Shown: piece after piece, positions 51,881 to 61,330 of the stretch
Numbering within the stretch: position 1 is the first letter of the stretch
Layout of the letters: every line of letters starts with the position of its first letter
Source: Paenibacillus graminis
Lineage (GTDB): Bacteria > Bacillota > Bacilli > Paenibacillales > Paenibacillaceae
NCBI RefSeq assembly: GCF_000758705.1
Contig: NZ_CP009287.1
Coordinates: 4,526,001 to 4,590,000, forward strand
Reading direction: 5' to 3'
Length of the DNA: 64,000 nt
The notes under the pieces: generated by a model
What the model saw: the letters and a program-made list of their open reading frames with translations, nothing else
Databases searched by the model: none
Told to the model about the DNA's origin: nothing
Translations under genes and position numbers: made by a program

Positions 51881-51924
51881 AAAAAAACGTCTTGAAGCAG
51901 GCCAAATGCCTGAATCAAGACGGT
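51881..51924 (-). terminator. Terminator of the S-layer-homology gene
   Basis: CGTCTTGA/TCAAGACG outer stem with an inner AGGC/GCCT stem and TTTTTTTT on the minus strand, about 27 bases past the stop. Confidence 0.88.
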
Positions 51925-51950
51925 GTTTCACGCGGAAAATCACCAAGCTC

Positions 51951-54704
51951 TTATTGTTTCGCAATCTCAACAAGAATATTATTATTGAAATACATTATAA
52001 TATTATCATTTTCTTTGAGAGATTGCACGGGTAAAGTCGTGTCGCCTTGATGAATATATACATTCGGACCCGGAACAAAGCGGTAATTACTATCCGAAGC
52101 ACTTGAGCGTTTTACCAGAATCTCATTTGTTCCGCTCTCGTAACGCCAGAACACACGGTTCAGCTGGCTGAGTACGCGGATAATTGTCGACCCGTCTGAA
52201 TCCTTGCGTACTTCCACACGGTCGGCAGTAGTCAGTGAACCGAGTGTTGTCGTGGTAGACCCGTCACGGATAATCTTGACTCCGCCAGCCGCTGAGAACG
52301 TCTGTGCACCGCCTTTGTAATCCTTCAAGGTAAACGTTCCGGAAGCAGCATCCACTGCGGTCAGCTGGCCTGAGTTAAGTTTTACCGCTTTAAGAGAGAG
52401 CGGCGCACTTCCATTAAAGGTGATATTTACAAAATCCCCGACCTTCAAATCACCGATCTTGATGCTTTTTCCGGTTTCATCCGTCATAGGGAGCGTATAG
52501 GTATTCAATACGGTAGTTCCCCCCGACCATTTCACTCCCAGCTTATTCGCTGTTGCGTCCAGAGTAGCAATCTCCAATTGCATGGATGAGTTTGCGCGGA
52601 GAACCGATACCCCGCTCTGATTATCCGCAAGAACAGCAGTAACTGCGCTGTCAAGTGCCACATCTGTAATTGCTGATGTTGTGCGTCCGAAGATTTCCAC
52701 GGACTGCGGATAAGGCAAGGTAACCTGCTGCGCATTGGCAAGCTTCAGTGTGATCGTTCTGTTCGCTACATTCACAGCAGTCAATGTACCGTCATATTTG
52801 GTGCTAGTTTCCACAGATAATGCGCGCTGGCCTGCAGCTACAACATCCACTTTGCGGCCTTCGGCAAGTCTGTAACCCATATTTGCGAGAGAAGTGGTCG
52901 TAGCGCCATCATAAGCAAGCTTCGTATTTGCATCGATCTTTACCAATTGTGCTTTCCCGCTGCTGTCCGTAACGGTCAGAAGCTGGGTTTTTGCACTGTA
53001 ATCGACCACAGTTGCACCGGTGAACTGGCTGATCTGCCGGCTCAAAACTTCAATTTTTGTCACCTGGTCACTGCTGTTCAAGGTGAGCTGTACATTGTCT
53101 CCGGCCGTTGCATCAGCGACCAGATCTCCAATGGACGGTGTGGCCACGCCGGGAATGATGACGGCTGGCGATGTGCCAAGCAGATTCACTTCACGTGTGC
53201 CATCAGCCTTTTTATAGACAATCGTTGAACCTGACAGTTCAGTAATCGCCCCCTGGACAGTCCGTTCTACCCCAGAAGTCACTTCCACTGTCCGGATCAG
53301 ATTATCCTTGACTGAATACTTGACGGCTGCCCCCGTCTTCAGATCAGCGGGCAGCAGCACTGCATTTTGCGAACTGAACAGGGTCGTGCCATCCTCCCAT
53401 TTGTAGGATTCCGTTGCACCCTCAGCTGTTTTGAACGTTATGCTCTTTGCTGCAGTATCTACACTTTGAATGGTTCCGTTCGCCGTTTTATTGACAATTC
53501 CCGAGGTCACCTGTACCTTCACGAGCTTGCCCGCCCCGCTGTATGTTTCCCGAAGCAGAGCAACCTTGCTGGCAGGGGTGATCGAGGAGGCAGAAATGAC
53601 AGCTCCGTTCACATCTACAAAGCTGGTGCTTCCATCATAGCTGTACTGGTCGTATCCGGCTGGAGAATCCAGCCAGATCGTTCCTGGAGTAACCTTGGCA
53701 AATACACCTTCAATAGTTTGCACCTGCTGCACCGGATCTGTTACTTCTACATAAGCGGCATTATAGGTAGCTCCAATAACAGTCACTTTGGTATAAGGCT
53801 TAAGATCGCTAAAGTTAATTCTGGTATCAACGGTACTGGTAAAGTAGGCGGTGCTGTAGGTTACATTGAATACAGATGTGCTGCCATTGTTGAACAGCGT
53901 TAATTTCCCGTCCTGCATTGCGCTGATGGTGCCTTTGACAGTATTGTCATACTCCAGCGTATTGTGAGCTTCTGCACGGCTGAAGAAAGTAGCCAATTGC
54001 GCCCGGGTGACCGCACCTTGCGGATCAAAGCGGTTGCCGTCCAGACCGTTGGCCAGCCCCAGACCCACTGCGGCGTTAATATACCCCCGTTTGTTGGCGG
54101 CAACTTTCGCATCATCTGCGAACCCGGTAGGTTTGCCCGATACAGCAGCGGCTTCCGTATTTTTGCCGAGTGCCCGGATCAGGAGCTCAGCTACCCATTC
54201 GCGGCTGGCTTTACGTTCTCCCCAGGAGGTTTTCAGATTATCAGGAGCCATTTCTACCGCTTTGTCCAGCAGCCCCTGCTGGAAAGCAAGCACGACATAA
54301 GGCTTATAATAGTTGGTTACTTTGAAATCCGTTGGAAAGACTACATCGGAATCGCTTTGCACATTGCCTTGCAGCTTCATGAAACGCAGCGCCATCAGCA
54401 CCGCTTCCTGCTGGGTAATGGAATCCCCCGGACGGAATAGGCCGTTATTACCTACTACAATCCCTTGAGAAGCCAGCTTGTAGATATGTTTTTCGGCCCA
54501 GAAGCCAATTTTTACATCTGTAAAAATTCCTGCTGAGGCTGTTGGAGCAGAACCATTATTTGCTCCAGAGGTTGCTGCCGGTGCAGCGGTCGCAGCAAAA
54601 GCCGCACCTGCTCCGCCAAACACCATCGTTCCGGCCAGAATTGCGGCTGCCGCTTTGCTGGAGTAAGTATGAATTGAACGTTTTGACCTTTTTTGCCCGG
54701 ACAA
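51951..54704 (-). CDS. Secreted S-layer-homology-domain protein
   Basis: 917 residues. The signal peptide runs to about 'GAAFAATAAPA'. Three SLH-type segments occupy about 55-250: 'GIFTDVKIGFWAEKHIYKLASQGIVVGNNGLFRPGDSITQQEAVLM' and 'GYINAAVGLGLANGLDGNRFDPQGAVTRAQLATFF' are clear, the middle one weaker. SLH domains bind pyruvylated wall polymer. The remaining 660 residues are about ten beta-rich repeats of the form 'G(T)I..V....I.....G', as in 'VNKTANGTIQSVDTAAKSITFK' and 'KYDGTLTAVNVANRTITLK'. TTG start with GAGGGG nine bases upstream. Likely a cell-surface structural protein; the family of the repeats is not named. Upstream lie genes for wall and spore proteins on the same strand. Confidence 0.92.
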   Translation of the reverse strand: MSGQKRSKRSIHTYSSKAAAAILAGTMVFGGAGAAFAATAAPAATSGANNGSAPTASAGIFTDVKIGFWAEKHIYKLASQGIVVGNNGLFRPGDSITQQEAVLMALRFMKLQGNVQSDSDVVFPTDFKVTNYYKPYVVLAFQQGLLDKAVEMAPDNLKTSWGERKASREWVAELLIRALGKNTEAAAVSGKPTGFADDAKVAANKRGYINAAVGLGLANGLDGNRFDPQGAVTRAQLATFFSRAEAHNTLEYDNTVKGTISAMQDGKLTLFNNGSTSVFNVTYSTAYFTSTVDTRINFSDLKPYTKVTVIGATYNAAYVEVTDPVQQVQTIEGVFAKVTPGTIWLDSPAGYDQYSYDGSTSFVDVNGAVISASSITPASKVALLRETYSGAGKLVKVQVTSGIVNKTANGTIQSVDTAAKSITFKTAEGATESYKWEDGTTLFSSQNAVLLPADLKTGAAVKYSVKDNLIRTVEVTSGVERTVQGAITELSGSTIVYKKADGTREVNLLGTSPAVIIPGVATPSIGDLVADATAGDNVQLTLNSSDQVTKIEVLSRQISQFTGATVVDYSAKTQLLTVTDSSGKAQLVKIDANTKLAYDGATTTSLANMGYRLAEGRKVDVVAAGQRALSVETSTKYDGTLTAVNVANRTITLKLANAQQVTLPYPQSVEIFGRTTSAITDVALDSAVTAVLADNQSGVSVLRANSSMQLEIATLDATANKLGVKWSGGTTVLNTYTLPMTDETGKSIKIGDLKVGDFVNITFNGSAPLSLKAVKLNSGQLTAVDAASGTFTLKDYKGGAQTFSAAGGVKIIRDGSTTTTLGSLTTADRVEVRKDSDGSTIIRVLSQLNRVFWRYESGTNEILVKRSSASDSNYRFVPGPNVYIHQGDTTLPVQSLKENDNIIMYFNNNILVEIAKQ

Positions 54705-54786
54705 TAGGTTATTCCCCTCTCTATGGTTGTATTTTTAATAGACTGTAGGTATTTCGCCAGTCAGCAGGCTTATTCCTGCATTTTCC

Positions 54787-55446
54787 TTACAACCCGCTGT
54801 TCTCTCTGGTAAACGGATGTTCCAGATCCACATGGCCCATGAGACTTTCCGCCTGCTCGCCATCCACAAGAACCTCAATGCTCTTCACTTCTTCGAATTG
54901 AAAGAGGGTTTGGACCAGCGCGCTGATGGCAAAAGCTTCGCCGCCCGCTCCGAGCTGTGCCTCATCCGGCTTATGGATATCCATAATAATCTGCCCGTCA
55001 GTGAATTTAAGCGATTTAAGCTCAATTCCCCCCCATAAAGGCACCTGGTCAGAATTGCTGCTGCTCTGCAGCGATTTATAAGCCTCACTGTATTTCTCCA
55101 CATCATTGGTATAGCTTATATCGGTCTTGGCAGGAACCAGCTTCATTTGCTGAGGATCCGTATAATACACGGAAATGCTCTTGCTCTGTTTGGCTGGTGC
55201 TGTGGGCTGCTCTGTAGCTGCAGGGGATGCTGTAGGTTCTTCTGTCGGCTGAGCGGATGGGGATGCTGTTGCAGTAGCGGTAGCGGTAGCGCCCTCTCCT
55301 CCTTCATTGCTGCCTGCTCCATTGACAACCGTTGTGGAATCTTGACCTTGTTCATTGGCCGGAGCTGCTGTAGGTTTATCACCGCAGCCGGATATCACAA
55401 GCAGAAGCAAAGCTGCAATACCTGCATATGTCAATTTCTTGTTCAT
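54787..55446 (-). CDS. GerMN-domain lipoprotein
   Basis: About 219 residues. Lipobox 'LLLVISGC' near residue 21, then a 75-residue low-complexity Ala/Thr/Pro/Glu linker. The GerMN domain fills the rest: 'KSISVYYTDPQQMKLVPAKTDISY', 'WGGIELKSLKFTDGQIIMDI', 'FAISALVQTLFQFEEVKSIEVLVDGEQAESLMGHVDL'. B. subtilis GerM, needed for sporulation and germination, has two such domains; this has one. ATG at 55446 has GGGGG nine bases upstream. Located between the S-layer protein and the amidases, all minus strand. Confidence 0.9.
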   Translation of the reverse strand: MNKKLTYAGIAALLLLVISGCGDKPTAAPANEQGQDSTTVVNGAGSNEGGEGATATATATASPSAQPTEEPTASPAATEQPTAPAKQSKSISVYYTDPQQMKLVPAKTDISYTNDVEKYSEAYKSLQSSSNSDQVPLWGGIELKSLKFTDGQIIMDIHKPDEAQLGAGGEAFAISALVQTLFQFEEVKSIEVLVDGEQAESLMGHVDLEHPFTRENSGL

Positions 55447-55555
55447 CAACAATTACCCCCTCTGGATGAATATGGGCAGACAGGGCCGCAAAGCCTTTTT
55501 GACCTGCTAAGGCCGAAAGCTGACTTTGCGGCCCTGCTGTGCCGCTTGGCTGCTG

Positions 55556-56995
55556 CTATAATTTGAGATATTCCTTAATGCCGGCGACAATGCCGGCGGC
55601 TACCTTGTTCTGCAGATCTTCCGAGAACAGCAGGGATTCGTCTCCCTTATTACTCAGATATCCGACTTCCAGCAACACGGCAGGCATAGTAGTCTCCCGA
55701 ATCACATGAAAGTTCCCATAACGAACTCCCCTGTCGCTTAATCCGGTAGCTTGGACTAAATATTTATGCATTACATTCGCCAGAGCCTTGCTTGCCGCCC
55801 GCTGATAATAGGTTTCCGAGCCGCTGGCTGCAGATGATGATCCACTGTTCGCATGAACGGATATAAACAGATCGGCTTTGAGATTATTGGCCATTCCTGC
55901 CCGTTCCTTCAATTCCAGGAAAGTATCATCACTGCGGGTAAGTACGACGTCCACCATGTTTTCCTGCTTCAGCAGTGCAGCTGCCTTAAGGACAACTGCC
56001 AGATTGAAGTTTTTCTCGTATTTGCCTGTAACCCCGACTGCCCCGGAATCCTTGGCGCCATGTCCTGCATCCAGCACCACAAGCTTCCGTCCGCTGTTGC
56101 CGGGTAATGTGGCAGTGTCATTAGTGCTTGCCGCATTCAAATCCACAACGACCAGCTTGGAGACATCCCCTGACACATTAACACTATAATTCTTGGCCTG
56201 ATTCAGATCAATCACAAACCGGACAGTGTACGGATTAGTGCTGTATAGCGAGTAGCGCACTCCTGAAACATCCGGGTAATCCGTCACTGCAAGCGAACCA
56301 TTCAGATCCGGGCTCAGCATCTGACCCGTTCCGAATACATCTGAGAACGTGGCATTCGGAAGATCAATGATTATCCGGTCCGGCCCTGTTGCCTTGGATA
56401 CCACGGGCTGCGAATTTCCATCCATCGCAATGGTCAGACGGTTTTCACTAAAGCTGATACCATTAACCATGGTCAGATTTGTCGTTGTATCCACCGGAGG
56501 CACGACTACGCTTGTCCCGCCGTCACCGGAACTTTCTCCCGTATTATTGGTGCTATCGGGAATTTCCGGGGTAATAAGATTTACAACTTTGGCTGTGTTG
56601 TCCCAGGTCACCTTCAAGCCAAACTGCTCACCGATAAACCGGATCGGCACCAACGTCGTGTCGCTCCTAAGCAGCGGTGCTGTCGTAAGTACTACGGTCT
56701 TGTCATCGACGGAAGCTGCAGTCTGATCGACAATCAGCTTGATGGTCTTGCCTTGCTGTTCAATTGTAACCGTCTTGCTCTTCTGATCCCAATTCACCTG
56801 GTACCCCAGATTCTCGGCAATCATTCTTAGCGGCACCATAATGGAGTTGTTCACATTTTCGACTGGAACGTCTTGTCCTGCCGTCAGCTCCTTGCCATCG
56901 AGAAAAATCTTGTTGTTCCCGCCAGCGGCATGTCCTTGCCCCGGCAGAACAACTACAAAGAGCAGCAGCAACAGCATAAAAGCAAATTTCTTCAT
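55556..56995 (-). CDS. N-acetylmuramoyl-L-alanine amidase, stalk-AMIN-Amidase_3 (first)
   Basis: 479 residues. Signal peptide 'LLLLLFVVVLPGQGHA'. A copper-amine-oxidase-like stalk domain repeats at about 33-145: 'VNNSIMVPLRMIAENLGYQVNWDQ' and 'TLVPIRFIGEQFGLKVTWDN'. An AMIN domain spans about 170-290 ('ENRLTIAMDG', 'VSGVRYSLYSTNPYTVRFVIDL'). The Amidase_3 catalytic domain has 'VVLDAGHGAKDSGAVG' (zinc His), 'KADLFISVHANS' and 'AVLLEVGYLSN' with the catalytic Glu. It cuts the amide between MurNAc and L-Ala in peptidoglycan. A paralogue lies just upstream; the gap is 162 bases. Confidence 0.96.
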   Translation of the reverse strand: MKKFAFMLLLLLFVVVLPGQGHAAGGNNKIFLDGKELTAGQDVPVENVNNSIMVPLRMIAENLGYQVNWDQKSKTVTIEQQGKTIKLIVDQTAASVDDKTVVLTTAPLLRSDTTLVPIRFIGEQFGLKVTWDNTAKVVNLITPEIPDSTNNTGESSGDGGTSVVVPPVDTTTNLTMVNGISFSENRLTIAMDGNSQPVVSKATGPDRIIIDLPNATFSDVFGTGQMLSPDLNGSLAVTDYPDVSGVRYSLYSTNPYTVRFVIDLNQAKNYSVNVSGDVSKLVVVDLNAASTNDTATLPGNSGRKLVVLDAGHGAKDSGAVGVTGKYEKNFNLAVVLKAAALLKQENMVDVVLTRSDDTFLELKERAGMANNLKADLFISVHANSGSSSAASGSETYYQRAASKALANVMHKYLVQATGLSDRGVRYGNFHVIRETTMPAVLLEVGYLSNKGDESLLFSEDLQNKVAAGIVAGIKEYLKL

Positions 56996-57157
56996 TCTTC
57001 ACCTCAAGAATCTAGTATTCCGCCCAAAAAAAGCGTTCATGATGCCAGTCTGCCTGACAGCCTTCGACATTGATTAGACGCCGGGTTTCTTTAAAAGTTG
57101 CGAATATATACCATATCCAAACCTATTTCCTCACTTGCATCTTCCGGTAGAGCCAAG

Positions 57158-58729
57158 TTACAATCCGAGATATTCTATAATTCCGGCAACGATCTCCCGG
57201 GCCAGGCTGTCCTGAAGCTGTTCACTGTACATGGCCGATTCATTTCCCGGGTTAGTAAGGTAACCTACCTCCAGAAGCACTGCCGGCATGCTGGTTTCTC
57301 TCGTGACATGGAGACTTTTACTTCTTATTCCGTTATCCTTGAACCCCGTCGCTGCTACCAGGTGTTTATGCAGGATCTGGGCAAGCGGCAGGCTTTCGGC
57401 CCGTGAATAATAAGTCTCGCTCCCGTTAACTTTATCCCTGTTCGGGTATTCTACAGGCAATGAGTTGCCATGGACGGATATGAACAGATTGGCTTTCGCC
57501 GCTTCCGCAATGTCTACACGCTTCTGCAATCCAAGCGTAACGTCCTCTGTGCGTGTGAATACTACGTCAACCAGTCCTGACTGCATGAGCAATGCTCCCG
57601 CCTTTTGAATCACAGCGAGGTTGAAGTTCTTCTCCAGCTTGCCTGTAAGACTGACGGCTCCGGATTGAGTGCCGCCATGACCGGCGTCAAGTGCCACTAC
57701 CGGCTTGCCGGTGATTCCGGTCCCCCCAGTGGGAGTTGTTCCGCTGCTTGCAACATTCAAGTCAACGGTTACCAATCCTGTACTATCATCCTTACTTAGC
57801 TGGTAAGGCTGGCTGCCAACAGTTTGGATTACAAATCTTACGGTAGGCGGACTCACGCTGAAGAGCGCGTAACGCACCTCGGTAATCAGCGGGTATCCGC
57901 TGACATCAAGCTTGCCCTGAGGGCTTCCGCTGGCAGAAACTCCCGGAAAGCTGCCAGCAAAACCGGGTGCAAAGCCAGCTCCCGGAAAATCAATGACAAT
58001 CCGGTCCGGGCTGCCCATTTGGGTTATGTTAGGCTTAACCGACCCTGCTACGGATACAATCAAACGGTTCTCGCTGAACACCGCCCCCATGACCTGCGGC
58101 GAACCTGCAGGCGTACCCGCACTGCCAGGAATAGGAGTAGGAGTGGGTTCTGTCACTCCGGTTACAATATCTCCTTCTGTCCCTTGGCTGACTGCCGGAA
58201 CAGAGGTTGGGGCTGGCACTGCTGTAGGAGACGGTGCGGCAGAAGGCTGGGAACTGCTTGAATCCCCTGGGCTGTCGATAGCTCCGCCGCTCAAGTAGAC
58301 GGTCTTGTCACTGTTGTCCCAGCCTACCTTCAGCCCGAACTGCTCACTTACAAAGCGGATAGGCACCAGCACCGTCCCGCCCGTCTGTTTCGGTGCCGCA
58401 TTCAGGGCCAGTGTGACTCCATCGGCATCGGCCGTTTTGCTGCCTACAGCCAGTTGTACACTTTTGCCGTCCTGCTGGACTGTTACTTTGTGGGATTTCT
58501 GCTCCCACAGCACCTCAAAACCCAAATTCTCAACGACTACACGGATGGGAATCATAACGCTTCCATTTACGTTCTCTAACTTGATTCCTTTGGGAATCTC
58601 CAGCTCTTTGTTGTCCATAACAATTCTGCCCGCGCTGTTCCCGGCAGCTGCGGCTTCATGGCCGGCGAATGATAGCAGTAGCAGTGGCAGCAGCAATAGA
58701 AATAGCACTCGTTGTCCGGCTCTTCTCAT
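57158..58729 (-). CDS. N-acetylmuramoyl-L-alanine amidase, stalk-AMIN-Amidase_3 (second)
   Basis: About 523 residues, the same domain order as its neighbour at 55556-56995. Signal peptide ends near 'AGHEAAA'. Stalk repeats 'VNGSVMIPIRVVVENLGFEVLWEQ' and 'VLVPIRFVSEQFGLKVGWDN' are followed by a 60-residue Pro/Thr/Ser linker that the neighbour has in shorter form. AMIN is around 'FSENRLIVSVAGSV' and 'ITEVRYALFSVSPPTVRFVIQ'. The amidase has 'VALDAGHGGTQSGAVS', 'KANLFISVHGNS' and 'AVLLEVGYLTN'. All zinc and catalytic residues are kept, so both copies should be active. Start at ATG 58729 after GGAGAGG. Tandem duplication. Confidence 0.96.
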   Translation of the reverse strand: MRRAGQRVLFLLLLPLLLLSFAGHEAAAAGNSAGRIVMDNKELEIPKGIKLENVNGSVMIPIRVVVENLGFEVLWEQKSHKVTVQQDGKSVQLAVGSKTADADGVTLALNAAPKQTGGTVLVPIRFVSEQFGLKVGWDNSDKTVYLSGGAIDSPGDSSSSQPSAAPSPTAVPAPTSVPAVSQGTEGDIVTGVTEPTPTPIPGSAGTPAGSPQVMGAVFSENRLIVSVAGSVKPNITQMGSPDRIVIDFPGAGFAPGFAGSFPGVSASGSPQGKLDVSGYPLITEVRYALFSVSPPTVRFVIQTVGSQPYQLSKDDSTGLVTVDLNVASSGTTPTGGTGITGKPVVALDAGHGGTQSGAVSLTGKLEKNFNLAVIQKAGALLMQSGLVDVVFTRTEDVTLGLQKRVDIAEAAKANLFISVHGNSLPVEYPNRDKVNGSETYYSRAESLPLAQILHKHLVAATGFKDNGIRSKSLHVTRETSMPAVLLEVGYLTNPGNESAMYSEQLQDSLAREIVAGIIEYLGL

Positions 58730-58834
58730 CCTTTCCTCTCCTTCTGGCAAATGTTAAATACATAGATAAGATTAAGACGACAGAAATCTCCAAAAGTTGC
58801 CTTCTCGGGCAATGAATATATCGATTATAGCAAA

Positions 58835-58871
58835 AAAACTTCTATTTCCGACACCCGGAAATAGAAGTTTT
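58835..58871 (-). terminator. Terminator of leuCD
   Basis: AAAACTTCTATTTCC and GGAAATAGAAGTTTT form a perfect 15-bp stem with a seven-base loop and a T run on the minus strand. It is 36 bases past the leuD stop. Confidence 0.9.
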
Positions 58872-58906
58872 GTGTAAATCTTGTAAAGTTTTTATATTGA
58901 CTTTTC

Positions 58907-59509
58907 TTATGCAAACAGCTTAGCAGCGTGGCGCTCCTCGTAGGCGGCAATTTCATCGGCATGCTGAAGCGTCAGCCCGATATCATCCAGTCCCTGCAGG
59001 AGGAATTGGCGGCGGTGTTCATCCAGCTCAAATGTAATGCTGAGTCCATAATCATCCCGGAGCAGGTTATTCTCCAGATCCACCGTCAATTCGTAGCCGT
59101 CATGCTCTGCTGTACGCTTGAACAGCTCATCTACCTGGGATTCCGACAGCTTGATCGGCAAAATCCCGTTTTTGAAGCAGTTATTGTAGAAGATATCGGC
59201 ATACGAAGGGGCAATGACGACCCGGAAGCCATAATCCATAATGGCCCAAGGCGCATGCTCACGTGAGGAGCCACAGCCGAAATTCGCCCGCGAGATCAGA
59301 ACCGAAGCCCCTTTATAGCGGGGTTTGTTCATTTCAAACGCAGCATTGTCATTTCCGGCTTCGTCAAAACGCCATTCGTAGAACAAAAACTGTCCAAAGC
59401 CTGTACGTTCGATCCGTTTCAAAAATTGCTTAGGGATAATAGCGTCCGTATCTACATTTACCCGGTCTACCGGGGCAACAATTCCGGTTAATTTCTTGAA
59501 TGCTTCCAT
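58907..59509 (-). CDS. leuD: 3-isopropylmalate dehydratase small subunit
   Basis: 200 residues, the standard LeuD length. '[46 protein letters not shown]' is the family opening; '[52 protein letters not shown]' is the swivel-domain active-site block. It pairs with LeuC to isomerise 2- to 3-isopropylmalate in leucine synthesis. Start at ATG 59509 with AGGAGGA seven bases before; the frame running to 59533 is not used. 27 bases follow the leuC stop. Confidence 0.97.
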   Translation of the reverse strand: MEAFKKLTGIVAPVDRVNVDTDAIIPKQFLKRIERTGFGQFLFYEWRFDEAGNDNAAFEMNKPRYKGASVLISRANFGCGSSREHAPWAIMDYGFRVVIAPSYADIFYNNCFKNGILPIKLSESQVDELFKRTAEHDGYELTVDLENNLLRDDYGLSITFELDEHRRQFLLQGLDDIGLTLQHADEIAAYEERHAAKLFA

Positions 59510-59536
59510 GATTAGTTCCTCCTGCTCTCTCAAGTT

Positions 59537-60961
59537 CTATGCGTTAACGGCTTCCGCCTTGTAGTTCCAGTCACGGACATCGGTAAAATGGCCTTTGATC
59601 GCAGCCGCAGCCGCCATAGCAGGAGATACCAGATGCGTACGTCCGCCGCGTCCCTGGCGTCCTTCAAAGTTCCGGTTCGAGGTGGATGCGCAGCGCTGTC
59701 CGGGCTGCAGGACATCCGGGTTCATGGCGAGGCACATGCTGCAGCCCGCTTCGCGCCATTCGAAACCTGCTTCTGTAAATACTTTGTCAAGCCCTTCCTT
59801 CTCGGCCTGCATCTTCACGCGTCCCGATCCCGGTACCACAATAGCTGTAACCTGGCTGGATACCTTATGCCCCTTGGCTACTTCAGCAGCGGCGCGAAGA
59901 TCTTCAATGCGTCCATTCGTACAGGAGCCGATGAAGACATAGTCAATCCCGATTTTGGAAATCGGCGTTCCCGGTACCAGATCCATATATTCAAGCGCTT
60001 TTTCAGCTGCCTTGCGTTCGTTCTCCGTCGTGAAATCTGCCGGGTTCGGCACAGTGGAGGTGATATCCGTACCCATACCCGGGCTGGTTCCCCAGGTTAC
60101 CTGCGGAATTAATGTCTCCACATCAAATTCAACAACGGTATCATACTGGGCACCCTCATCGCTGACAAGCCCCTTCCAGGTTTCAACCGCAGCTTCATAG
60201 GCCGCGCCCTGCGGCACATACTGGCGTCCGCGCAGATAGTTGAAGGTAGTCTCATCCGGAGCGATCAGCCCCGCTCTTGCCCCGCCTTCGATCGACATGT
60301 TGCAGACCGTCATACGTTCTTCCATCGACAACTCACGGATGGCTTCGCCGGTATACTCAATGACATAACCCGTGGCAAAATCAGTGCCGTACTTGGCAAT
60401 AACACCAAGAATCATATCTTTGGCCGTTACGCCGGGATTGCGTTTGCCCGTGAAACGGACTTCCATCGTTTTGGCCTTAGACTGCTGCAGACACTGGGTT
60501 GCCAGCACATGTTCAACTTCACTGGTGCCGATCCCGAATGCCAGTGCGCCGAAAGCACCATGTGTGGAAGTATGGCTGTCGCCGCAGACGATAGTTTTGC
60601 CGGGATGAGTCAATCCGATTTCCGGCCCCATAACATGGACTACACCTTGGTCAATATCGTTCAGATCAAACAATCTTACGCCAAAATCACGGCAGTTCTG
60701 TGACAACGTATCAATCTGCTGCTTGGAGATAGGATCGGTAATATTGTAACGGTCCTTAGTGGGAACGTTATGATCCATCGTTGCAAAAGTAAGGCCCGGA
60801 CGGCGCACTTTGCGGCCGCTGAGGCGAAGTCCTTCAAAAGCCTGCGGGGATGTGACCTCATGCACCAGATGCAGGTCGATGTAAATAATGCTTGGCTTGC
60901 CTTCCTCTTGATGAATTACGTGATTGTCCCAAATCTTTTCAAACATTGTCTTATTGCCCAT
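59537..60961 (-). CDS. leuC: 3-isopropylmalate dehydratase large subunit
   Basis: 474 residues. Aconitase-fold markers: '[41 protein letters not shown]', '[33 protein letters not shown]', '[19 protein letters not shown]' (first cluster Cys) and '[14 protein letters not shown]' (other two cluster Cys), with the final '[26 protein letters not shown]'. It carries the 4Fe-4S cluster of the dehydratase. First gene of leuCD; the promoter region holds two LysR-type boxes and faces a divergent LysR gene. Confidence 0.97.
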   Translation of the reverse strand: MGNKTMFEKIWDNHVIHQEEGKPSIIYIDLHLVHEVTSPQAFEGLRLSGRKVRRPGLTFATMDHNVPTKDRYNITDPISKQQIDTLSQNCRDFGVRLFDLNDIDQGVVHVMGPEIGLTHPGKTIVCGDSHTSTHGAFGALAFGIGTSEVEHVLATQCLQQSKAKTMEVRFTGKRNPGVTAKDMILGVIAKYGTDFATGYVIEYTGEAIRELSMEERMTVCNMSIEGGARAGLIAPDETTFNYLRGRQYVPQGAAYEAAVETWKGLVSDEGAQYDTVVEFDVETLIPQVTWGTSPGMGTDITSTVPNPADFTTENERKAAEKALEYMDLVPGTPISKIGIDYVFIGSCTNGRIEDLRAAAEVAKGHKVSSQVTAIVVPGSGRVKMQAEKEGLDKVFTEAGFEWREAGCSMCLAMNPDVLQPGQRCASTSNRNFEGRQGRGGRTHLVSPAMAAAAAIKGHFTDVRDWNYKAEAVNA

Positions 60962-61077
60962 GTCTTCACCTCATAAAGTAGAATCGTTCATTGGAAGAGA
61001 AAGTGGAGTCTCTCTTGAATGATCTAAATATAACATCGCGGTGTTTATAATTCCAAGATATGATTTCTATAAAAGCC

Positions 61078-61095
61078 ATAGGTTTGGCCTATAAG
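61078..61095. promoter_or_regulatory. LysR-type box near leuC
   Basis: ATAGGTTTGGCCTATAAG contains the perfect inverted repeat ATAGG-n5-CCTAT with a T-n11-A core, 117 bases upstream of leuC. A related site lies at 61281. Confidence 0.6.
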
Positions 61096-61280
61096 CGGCA
61101 GGCAGTCCCCTTTATTTTTTTATGAAAAATTGTCCATGCAATCTATCCTTCCCTCCCATAAGCTATACCATCTCTGGAATTGCAGTTGCAGGCTAATGGA
61201 TAACCTTTGGCTTGAACATCGGGGATCTTATTTCTGGCTCATCCTTCTCGGATATACCACCTATACTAATAACAATATTT

Positions 61281-61298
61281 ATAGGTTATACTTATAAG
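61281..61298. promoter_or_regulatory. LysR-type box near the LysR gene
   Basis: ATAGGTTATACTTATAAG matches the box at 61078 in 13 of 18 bases and lies 33 bases before the regulator start, as expected for autoregulation. Confidence 0.55.
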
Positions 61299-61330
61299 CA
61301 ACAATCTATTTAAAGGTGAGGAATCTGTTT

